16,878 nucleotides of DNA from Hydrogenophaga sp. (GTDB taxonomy: Bacteria; Pseudomonadota; Gammaproteobacteria; Burkholderiales; Burkholderiaceae_C). Both the position numbers and the translations under genes were made by a program. Each line of letters starts with the position of its first letter. Position 1 is the stretch's first letter. Below, in pieces: positions 1 through 5,360 of the stretch. Location of the stretch: NCBI GenBank assembly GCA_025458415.1, contig JALOSN010000008.1:1-16878 (forward strand), read 5' to 3'. The notes under the pieces are model-generated. The model was given only the letters and a program-made list of their open reading frames with translations, was not told the DNA's origin and did no database searches.

Positions 1-68
1 AGCGCCGCCAGCGGCGCCAGGGCCAGGGCGGCCAGCAGCTGGCGACGGTGGCGTGAAAGCAGCAGCAT
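1..68 (-). CDS. 5' end of an exported protein, product unknown (partial)
   Basis: Only the first 22 codons lie in the window; the gene runs off its left edge. Read on the minus strand from ATG at 68, the peptide begins MLLLSRHRRQLLAALALAPL and continues with Ala and Leu. It has a basic stretch containing a twin Arg followed by a hydrophobic Ala/Leu core, which looks like a signal peptide and possibly a Tat-type one. No lipobox Cys is visible in the part shown. No clear ribosome binding site precedes the ATG. The gene is divergent from the PepSY gene at 189 and shares its 120-base upstream region. The mature protein is outside the window, so no function can be assigned. Confidence 0.55.
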   Translation of the reverse strand, partial: MLLLSRHRRQLLAALALAPLAA

Positions 69-92
69 GGCATGAGCATGCCACAGCGAATT

Positions 93-129
93 TGAACAAA
101 CCATGAACGCGCCGTTCATGAACCGTTCA
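93..129. promoter_or_regulatory. array of TGAAC/GTTCA half-sites, candidate response-regulator operator
   Basis: TGAAC occurs at 93-97, 104-108 and 119-123, and its complement GTTCA at 114-118 and 125-129. Two pairs are direct repeats with an 11-base period (93/104 and 114/125), the spacing used by OmpR/PhoB-family response regulators. GTTCATGAAC at 114-123 is also a perfect palindrome. The array lies between two divergent genes for exported proteins, about 60 bases upstream of the PepSY start. The regulator itself is not in the window, so the assignment to a two-component system is inference. Confidence 0.5.
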
Positions 130-188
130 GGGGCCGGCGGGCACACTGTCATTCATCGATTCACACCACCCAACCCCAGGAGTCCGCG

Positions 189-518
189 ATGCGCCACACC
201 GTCAATACCCCCCGCAACCGCCTGAACGCCGCCCTGCTGGCCGGCCTGATTGCCGTCGGCACCGGCACCGCGCTGGCCCAGGTCACGCCGCCGGCCGGCC
301 CGGTGCTGGGCTTCGGCCAGATCAGCGATGCGGTGATGAAGCAAGGCTACACCGAGATTCGCGAAATCGAGCGCAAGAGCGACAAGCTGTACGAGGTCGA
401 GGCACGCGACAGTGCGGGCCTTCGTGCCGAGCTGTATGTCGATGGCCGCACCGGCGAGATCCTCAAGGTCGAGACCAAGGGCCGTGGCAAGAACGACGGG
501 CAGCGCCCGATGCGCTGA
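189..518 (+). CDS. secreted PepSY-domain protein
   Basis: A 109-residue protein. Residues 1-30 form a typical Sec signal peptide: basic start, a hydrophobic core around LLAGLIAVGTG, and an ALA cleavage site before Gln31. The mature part, roughly residues 43-98, matches a single PepSY domain: an N-terminal helix (QISDAVMKQGYTEIREIE), a YEVEA strand, then AELYVDGRTGEILKVE with the usual D-x-x-T-G-E-I turn. The tail is basic. PepSY domains are periplasmic or extracytoplasmic modules thought to modulate proteases or sensor kinases. A Shine-Dalgarno AGGAG at about 179-183 supports the start. The half-site array upstream suggests control by a two-component system, and small PepSY proteins are often encoded near such systems. 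Partner and role are not shown here. Confidence 0.85.
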   Translation: MRHTVNTPRNRLNAALLAGLIAVGTGTALAQVTPPAGPVLGFGQISDAVMKQGYTEIREIERKSDKLYEVEARDSAGLRAELYVDGRTGEILKVETKGRGKNDGQRPMR

Positions 519-538
519 CAGCCGGGGCGCTGCCCGGC
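501..538 (+). terminator. tandem hairpins at the end of the PepSY gene (weak)
   Basis: CAGCGC (501-506) pairs with GCGCTG (512-517) across the stop codon, and GCCGGG (521-526) pairs with CCCGGC (533-538). Both stems are GC-rich and lie in the short gap between two convergent genes. No T-tract follows on either strand, so this may only be secondary structure or a rho-dependent pause site. Confidence 0.25.
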
Positions 539-557
539 CGGTCATGCCACGGCAGAC

Positions 558-902
558 TCAGGCCTTCGTGTCCAGCAGAGCGCCCAGCATGCGGTCATGG
601 GCCTGGACCGTGCGCAGGTTGGCTTCGAAGCTGTAGAGGCTCAGGCGCTGTCCCACCAGGTCTTCGGCCAGCCGGCCAAAACCGTCGGTCCCTGGAGCAA
701 GGCCGTCGGGCTCGCGCTCGACCCGGGCGTCAACGCCACCTTGATCAGGGCGGGCGGACTGGGTCACCACCTGGCGCCGGAAGTCGGGCGTCTGCACGTT
801 GGCCACGTTGTGCGCGCTGCTGTCCAGCCGAAGCTGGGCGGCCCGCATGCCGCTCAGGGCGGTGCCCAGGACCGATGTACCGGAGGTGATGGGAAGGCTC
901 AT
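558..902 (-). CDS. minimal flagellar basal-body rod-type protein
   Basis: A 114-residue protein. Residues 8-43 match the N-terminal flagellar rod helix motif (ALSGMRAAQLRLDSSAHNVA followed by N-x-Q-T-P-D-F-R-R, the usual N-x-x-T-x-G-[FY]-[KR] site with Asp in place of Gly). The last 35 residues match the C-terminal rod/hook helix (DLVGQRLSLYSFEANLRTVQ, then the D-x-M-L-G-x-L-L-D end). These helices pair in the coiled coil that polymerises rod, hook and hook-associated proteins. Only about 35 residues separate them, against 60 or more in FlgB/FlgC and far more in FlgG/FlgE, so this is a stripped-down member. It has no flagellar neighbours. The minus-strand start at 902 lacks a clear Shine-Dalgarno. 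Family membership is firm; whether it enters the flagellum is unknown. Confidence 0.75.
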   Translation of the reverse strand: MSLPITSGTSVLGTALSGMRAAQLRLDSSAHNVANVQTPDFRRQVVTQSARPDQGGVDARVEREPDGLAPGTDGFGRLAEDLVGQRLSLYSFEANLRTVQAHDRMLGALLDTKA

Positions 903-1046
903 GGGCGTTTATTCGGCCGTGTTGACGGGGGCTGAAGCGGCGGCCGACGAACGGCGGTGCGGCTCCCGGTGTGGCTGGCACGGTGCATGCGACTGCGGAT
1001 GCGTTCACAATGCCGTTCCCGACCCGCTCGCTGTCGCCATCCGTCC

Positions 1047-1520
1047 ATGACCTTGCCCGCCCACCAGCTCAGCATGACCGTGCTGATGACGCCCGACACC
1101 GCCAACTTCTCCGGCAATGTGCACGGCGGCACCATCCTGAAGCTGCTCGACCAGGTGGCCTATGCCTGTGCCAGCCGCTATGCGGGCACCTATGTGGTCA
1201 CGCTCAGTGTGGACCAGGTGATGTTCCGCCAGCCCATCCACGTCGGCGAGCTGGTGACCTTCCTCGCCTCGGTGAACCACACCGGCAGTTCGTCGATGGA
1301 GATCGGCATCAAGGTGATGGCCGAGAACATCCGCACCCAGGCCAACCGGCATGTGAACAGCTGCTTCTTCACCATGGTGGCGGTGGACGAGGCCGGCAAA
1401 CCGACGCCGGTGCCGGCCCTGAGGCCCTTCACCCCCGATGAGCGCCGCCGGCACGCGGCGGCCGAGGTGCGCAAGGCTGTGCGGCGCGAGATGGAGCAGC
1501 GCTTCGCGGCGATTCCCTGA
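1047..1520 (+). CDS. acyl-CoA thioesterase, hotdog fold (YciA/COG1607 type)
   Basis: A 157-residue protein when started at ATG 1047 (MTLPAHQLSM). The reading frame is open further upstream, but that extension is Arg-rich and unlike the family. Residues 21-40 carry the hotdog signature NFSGNVHGGTILKLLDQVAY, with the HGG turn and the helix Asp35 that acts in catalysis in this family. Strands such as YVVTLSVDQVMFRQPI and the later EIGIKVMAEN follow. The C-terminal 25 residues are charged and helical. Members hydrolyse fatty acyl-CoA to free acid and CoA in the cytoplasm, usually as hexamers. No strong ribosome binding site is seen. It ends 4 bases from the convergent LysR gene and is probably a separate unit rather than part of the catabolic locus. 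Confidence 0.88.
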   Translation: MTLPAHQLSMTVLMTPDTANFSGNVHGGTILKLLDQVAYACASRYAGTYVVTLSVDQVMFRQPIHVGELVTFLASVNHTGSSSMEIGIKVMAENIRTQANRHVNSCFFTMVAVDEAGKPTPVPALRPFTPDERRRHAAAEVRKAVRREMEQRFAAIP

Positions 1521-1524
1521 CCGC

Positions 1525-2445
1525 TCAGTCCAGTCCCGGCTCCAGCGCATTGCCGGCCTGGTGCAACAGATCGCGCAGCCAGATCAGGCCTGGATCGCGC
1601 GTGCGGTATTTGTGCCACTGCATCGCCTGGTGGAATCGCTTCATGGGTATCGGGAACTCACGGATCTCGATGGGCAGCCGCCCCTGCAGCTGGCTGGCCA
1701 GCCGGGCGTGTACCGTGCCGATCAGGTCGGTGCCGACCACCAGGTGGGGCACGGCGCTGAAGCTGTAGGTGCTCAAGCCGATGTCGCGGGTCAATCCGTG
1801 GTCCCTGGCCAGCCAGGTGTCGAAAACAGGCATGGCACCGTCGGGCGGGCGCATCGAGGCGTGGCGTGCCCGGATGTAGCGCTCCAACGTCATCTCGCCT
1901 TGCGCCAGCGGACTGTCCCGCCAGACGACGCAGACGAAGCGGTCTTCGAAAATGCGGTCCAGCGGGTGATCCGGTGAGCAGAAGTTCTCCGGAATGATCA
2001 GCAGATCGGCTTCCCCCCGCTCCAGGTGGCGGTGGGGCTGGCCCACCTGGGGCTTGAAGTTGAAGCGGACCTGGCTGCCGCGCTGGTGGGCCAGCGCCAG
2101 CATGCCGGGTATCAGCACTTCCATGGAGTAGTCCGAGACGAACAGGGTGAACTCGCGCTCGGACGTCGTGGGATCGAAGGCTGGCTGCGTCGCCACCGTG
2201 GTGTCGATGCGCACCAGCACGTCACGCACCGCATCCTGGAGCATCTCGGCCCGGGGCGTGAGCTCCATGCGTCCACCCACCTGCACCAGCAGGTCGTCGT
2301 CGAAGTAATCGCGCAGTCGCGACAGCGCGTTGCTCATCGTGGACTGGCTCAGGAACACGCGTTCGCCGGCCCGCGTCACGTTCTTCTCGGTCAGAAGGGC
2401 GTCCAGCGCAACAAGCAGGTTGAGGTCGAGTTTCTTGAATCGCAT
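1525..2445 (-). CDS. LysR-family transcriptional regulator, NodD-like clade
   Basis: A 306-residue protein. Residues 1-62 form the winged helix-turn-helix: MRFKKLDLNLLVALDALLTE, then NVTRAGERVFLSQSTMSNAL as the recognition region, and RLRDYFDDDLLV. This start closely resembles NodD, LinR and NahR-like LysR proteins. Residues from about 90 to 300 form the periplasmic-binding-protein-like effector domain, with the typical strand REFTLFVSDYSMEVLIPGML. LysR proteins usually sit divergent to their targets and respond to a pathway substrate or intermediate. Here the gene is divergent from the porin and next to the catabolic operon, so it is the natural candidate for their activator. Autoregulation is likely but inferred. 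The effector cannot be deduced. Confidence 0.92.
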   Translation of the reverse strand: MRFKKLDLNLLVALDALLTEKNVTRAGERVFLSQSTMSNALSRLRDYFDDDLLVQVGGRMELTPRAEMLQDAVRDVLVRIDTTVATQPAFDPTTSEREFTLFVSDYSMEVLIPGMLALAHQRGSQVRFNFKPQVGQPHRHLERGEADLLIIPENFCSPDHPLDRIFEDRFVCVVWRDSPLAQGEMTLERYIRARHASMRPPDGAMPVFDTWLARDHGLTRDIGLSTYSFSAVPHLVVGTDLIGTVHARLASQLQGRLPIEIREFPIPMKRFHQAMQWHKYRTRDPGLIWLRDLLHQAGNALEPGLD

Positions 2446-2505
2446 GGTCGGGTGGCCGGCAAGTTTGCCTCATTCGCACCCGGTGTCTTGCGCGCCAGGA
2501 CCGGG

Positions 2506-2523
2506 ATCAGGGTTAGCCCTGAT
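2506..2523. promoter_or_regulatory. perfect palindrome, candidate LysR operator
   Basis: ATCAGGG (2506-2512), a TTAG spacer, then CCCTGAT (2517-2523): two fully complementary 7-base arms. It starts 61 bases upstream of the LysR ATG, a common position for a LysR-family recognition site. Its outer ATC...GAT recalls NodD-type sites, but the spacing is 12 bases rather than the 9 of the nod box, and the classical T-N11-A pattern is not present. Confidence 0.4.
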
Positions 2524-2599
2524 ATTTCGTTGGTCGATGGAAAGGATTCGCACAACCCATTTCCCAGGGTACTTCCCAGTCCCTACAGTCACGCCACGT

Positions 2600-2613
2600 T
2601 TGATCTGGATCAA
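2600..2613. promoter_or_regulatory. FNR/ANR-type box
   Basis: TTGATCTGGATCAA matches the consensus TTGAT-N4-ATCAA of FNR, ANR and Dnr regulators at all ten fixed positions, and is palindromic over six bases per arm. It is centred about 168 bases upstream of the porin start and about 161 bases upstream of the LysR start. A class II position (-41.5) would put a plus-strand transcript start near 2648, where only a weak -10 is visible. The regulated gene is therefore unresolved. Confidence 0.55.
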
Positions 2614-2774
2614 GTCTTCCGGATCGACGAAGGGGCCATGCGGTGGGGTGCCGCGCCGTTGCGCCCGGTGTGTTCAGGCGACCGGATTTCGGGGCAGATC
2701 ATGGCCGGCACATCGGCAGCGTTGGTTCAAGTTCGACTGGCTTTGCCAGGTCCATACATCAATAGGAGACGCAA

Positions 2775-3869
2775 ATGAAAGACAACACGTTCAAGGCACG
2801 CGCATGCGTGATGGCGGTGGGGCTGGTCGGTCTTGCAGGCCACCTGGGACAGGCGCAGGCCCAGGGGGGGCCGCCCGCAGCAGGTGCCCAGGCGCCGTCC
2901 GTGCAGCTGTACGGCACGATCGATCTGGGCGTGGGTCGCATCGAGTCGCAGCCCCCGGGTCCTCCCGGTGCACCCATTGTGGGAGGTACCCGGATGCAAA
3001 ACGGGGGGCTGACGACCAGCTTCATCGGTTTGCGAGGCACCGAGCAACTGAGCGACGGTTTGCGGGCCCAGTTCCAGTTCGAGTCCTTCGTGCGGGCCGA
3101 CACGGGCCAGAGTGGACGCTTTGGCCCTCCTGGGCCGCCACAAGACCCCTTCTTTTCCCGGGCCGCATGGGTGGGTCTGGCGGGCAAGTTCGGCGATGTG
3201 AAGCTCGGGCTGAGCGCCAACCCGGCCTGGCAGTCGATGATTCTGTCCAGCGCGATGGGCCCCAATTCGCTGTTCTCTCCCACCATGCGCCAGCAGTACA
3301 ACGGCAGCACACGTGGCTACATGGGCGTGGACTCGGCGCTGCCCAACTCCATCTCCTACACCTCGCCCGCGCTGGGCGGTGTGACCGCCTCGGTGTCCGC
3401 GCAACTGGGCGAGGAACGTGGCGACAACAATTACTTTGCCAACGTGGTGTACCGGGGTGGACCGCTGCTGCTGACCGCCGCTGTGGCCACCACAGGGCAT
3501 CAGCCGTCGCCTGATGAGCCGGCCATTCAGGACCAGAACTGGTATGTGCTTGGCGGCAGCTACGACCTCAAGGTGGTCAGGCTGTTTGCCCAGTACACGG
3601 ACCACGAGGACAAGCTCGAAGGTACCTCCACGAAGACACCCCACCTGGGTGTGACGGCGCCCATCGGTGCTTCCGGTCAACTGCAGGTGGCATGGGCCCG
3701 AGCCAAGACCACCCGGGACGCGGGCGCCGATTCGGTCCGGACCACGACCAGCATGGCCTACATCCACAATCTTTCGCGCAGAACCAGTCTGTATGGCGTG
3801 CTCGCCAACGACAGGCTGCCGGTGGGCACCGCCAACAGCTACATGGTCGGCGTGCGACACGCGTTCTGA
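2775..3869 (+). CDS. outer-membrane porin, Burkholderiales trimeric type
   Basis: A 364-residue protein with a signal peptide (basic start, hydrophobic core AVGLVGLAG, cleavage around QAQAQ at residues 26-30). After a Pro/Ala/Gly linker comes the usual first strand SVQLYGTIDLGVG, then LTTSFIGLRGTEQLSDGLRA, QFQFESF and AAWVGLAGKFGDVKLG, all hallmarks of the betaproteobacterial porin family. The last residues VGVRHAF end in the Phe needed for BAM-dependent insertion. It would form a 16-stranded diffusion channel in the outer membrane. Two loops contain unusual GPPG-type segments (near residues 61-65 and 116-120). AGGAG lies 6 bases before the ATG. Placement between the LysR gene and a TRAP operon suggests that it admits the pathway substrate; this is inference. 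Confidence 0.92.
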   Translation: MKDNTFKARACVMAVGLVGLAGHLGQAQAQGGPPAAGAQAPSVQLYGTIDLGVGRIESQPPGPPGAPIVGGTRMQNGGLTTSFIGLRGTEQLSDGLRAQFQFESFVRADTGQSGRFGPPGPPQDPFFSRAAWVGLAGKFGDVKLGLSANPAWQSMILSSAMGPNSLFSPTMRQQYNGSTRGYMGVDSALPNSISYTSPALGGVTASVSAQLGEERGDNNYFANVVYRGGPLLLTAAVATTGHQPSPDEPAIQDQNWYVLGGSYDLKVVRLFAQYTDHEDKLEGTSTKTPHLGVTAPIGASGQLQVAWARAKTTRDAGADSVRTTTSMAYIHNLSRRTSLYGVLANDRLPVGTANSYMVGVRHAF

Positions 3870-4210
3870 CGGTCTGTGCCTACTGATGCATTGCACCAAC
3901 GGCATGGTGACCTCGACCTGTCTGGCATCCAACGGGTTGCCACCGGGGTCGGGGTCGACTGTCAGCGCCAACCCTCCCACAAGGCCTGCGACGTCAGAAG
4001 TGGTGAGGACATGACGACCATGCCTTGTTTCGCCCGATTCCTCCACGACCCGTCACTCTCCAAGCAGGGCTTTCGGATTTCCGGTCTTGAAACGGGTCGT
4101 GGGTTTTTTTGCTTCTCTGCTGGCTCGATTCTCGATATTGTCAGCGCCATTTCGACGCCATCGCATTGAAGCCGGTGCGTTGAGTCAAAACATCCTTAAG
4201 GAGACCAGTC
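3870..4210 (+). promoter_or_regulatory. porin 3' untranslated region, terminator and TRAP-operon leader
   Basis: This 341-base stretch has no gene I would call. The first 170 bases are porin 3' untranslated sequence leading to a strong terminator (4043-4110), long enough to release a 3'-derived small RNA. The remaining 100 bases must hold the promoter of the TRAP operon. They contain repeats CTCGAT (4124-4129, 4131-4136) and CGCCAT (4145-4150, 4156-4161; 11-base period), but no confident -35/-10 pair. Confidence 0.45.
4043..4110 (+). terminator. rho-independent terminator after the porin, long loop
   Basis: CCACGACCCGT (4043-4053) pairs perfectly with ACGGGTCGTGG (4092-4102) over 11 bases, followed by one G and seven Ts (4104-4110). 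The 38-base loop is longer than usual and holds a small inner hairpin CGGA-TT-TCCG (4074-4083). It separates the porin transcript from the TRAP operon. Confidence 0.85.
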
Positions 4211-5287
4211 ATGCACACACAGAAAATGGGTTCCCTGTGGCCCCAGATCCGACAGACTGCCAGAGCCATCGGCGTCGTGATGGCCAGCGCCGCTGCGCTC
4301 ATGCTGGGTTCGCCCGTGTCTGCCCAGGAGAAGACGCTGGTGTTCGCGACAGCAAGCCCGCCGCGCAGCGCCATTGCCACGGGGCCATTCGAGGCCTGGG
4401 CGAAGAAGATCAACGACGAGGGGGCAGGCGTCATCAAGATCGACCTGCGACACGGCATGGCGCTGGCCAATCCTTCCAACCATTACGACCGGGTGCGCGA
4501 TGGCGTGGTGGACATCACCTGGGGCGTCCTGACGCAGGTCGGTGGCCAGTTTCCCAGACTGAGTTTTCTTGAACTGCCCTTCCTCACGGACGATGTCTCC
4601 ACCAACGCGGCATTGCCCTTCACGATGGCCTTGTGGCGCTCTTACGAAGCCGGGGTCTTCAAGGATGAGCTCAAGGACATCGTTCCCTTGTTCATGACAT
4701 CGTTTCCGCAATCGACCGTGCACCTCAAGTCCAAGCTCGGCAGCGTGGACGACCTGGCGGGTCGCAAGATCATTGCGGGCGGCGCGGTCAACAGCAAAGT
4801 GATCCAGGCCCTGGGTGGTGTACCCCTGTCGATCAACGCCGCTTCAAGCTATGAAGCGGTGCAGCGCGGGGTGGCCGACGGTCGATTGATGCCATGGACG
4901 GCGGTTCGCGCCTTCCGCTTCGAGGAGTTGTCCGAGTACCACCTGGAGGCTCCGTTCGGTTCGGGCGTGGGCGCTGTCTACATGAGCCGGGCAGCCTACG
5001 AGAAGCTCAGCGACAAAGCCAAGGAAATCATCAACAAGCATTCCGGTTACCAGCAGTCCGTGGCGCTGGGGAAATGGATCGTCGAGGAGGCCAAGACCGC
5101 GCGCCAGTCCATTTCGGCAAGACCGGGTGTGGCGGTCGCTTCACCCACGCCCGCCCAGCTGGCGGCATGGAAGAAGCGCACGGCCCAGATCGAGTCGGAA
5201 TGGGTCTCCAGCACACCCGACGGTGCGAAGGTTCTGTCCGAATTCAGGGCCCAGCTTGAGAAGGCCACGAAGGAAGCCGCCAACTGA
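4211..5287 (+). CDS. TRAP transporter substrate-binding protein (DctP family)
   Basis: A 358-residue periplasmic binding protein. The signal peptide ends near residue 38 (SPVSA before Gln). The mature protein shows the DctP fold: LVFATASPPRS at the first strand, GPFEAWAKKINDEG, the region VDITWGVLTQVGGQFPRLSF before an ELPFL segment, the DLAGRKI hinge region at 181-187, then YEAVQRGVADG. It captures the substrate in the periplasm and delivers it to the DctQM permease encoded next. In many carboxylate-binding relatives a conserved Arg follows K-I in the hinge strand (K-I-R); here that residue is Ile188, so the ligand or its anchoring may be atypical. AAGGAG (4198-4203) lies 7 bases before the ATG. 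It is the first gene of the catabolic operon and follows a terminator. Confidence 0.92.
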   Translation: MHTQKMGSLWPQIRQTARAIGVVMASAAALMLGSPVSAQEKTLVFATASPPRSAIATGPFEAWAKKINDEGAGVIKIDLRHGMALANPSNHYDRVRDGVVDITWGVLTQVGGQFPRLSFLELPFLTDDVSTNAALPFTMALWRSYEAGVFKDELKDIVPLFMTSFPQSTVHLKSKLGSVDDLAGRKIIAGGAVNSKVIQALGGVPLSINAASSYEAVQRGVADGRLMPWTAVRAFRFEELSEYHLEAPFGSGVGAVYMSRAAYEKLSDKAKEIINKHSGYQQSVALGKWIVEEAKTARQSISARPGVAVASPTPAQLAAWKKRTAQIESEWVSSTPDGAKVLSEFRAQLEKATKEAAN

Positions 5288-5349
5288 ACCCGTGGCTGTC
5301 CGCTCCCGGACACAGGCTCATACCTGACCGGGCATGGACCCATCGGGCC

Positions 5350-5353
5350 GGAG
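5350..5353 (+). promoter_or_regulatory. ribosome binding site deciding the TRAP permease start
   Basis: GGAG ends 7 bases before the ATG at 5361. The earlier in-frame ATG at 5334 has no comparable site, which favours the shorter protein. Confidence 0.5.
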
Positions 5354-5360
5354 TACAACG

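Larger units (their letters stand above)
2446..2774. promoter_or_regulatory. divergent LysR-porin control region
   Basis: This 329-base gap contains no convincing gene. It carries a perfect 18-base palindrome (2506-2523), an exact FNR-type box (2600-2613) and a direct repeat TTCCCAG at 2561-2567 and 2573-2579 with a 12-base period. The porin ribosome binding site AGGAG is at 2764-2768. I could not place a convincing sigma-70 promoter for either gene. Confidence 0.6.

Noticed and set aside
2526..2542. TTC-N11-GAA as a possible LysR box
   Set aside because: Only three bases per arm, which is expected by chance in a gap this size.
2727..4046. Long open frame (439 codons) on the minus strand across the porin
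   Set aside because: It is antisense to a gene with clear porin features, has no recognisable domain in the overlapping part, and such frames are expected in GC-rich DNA.
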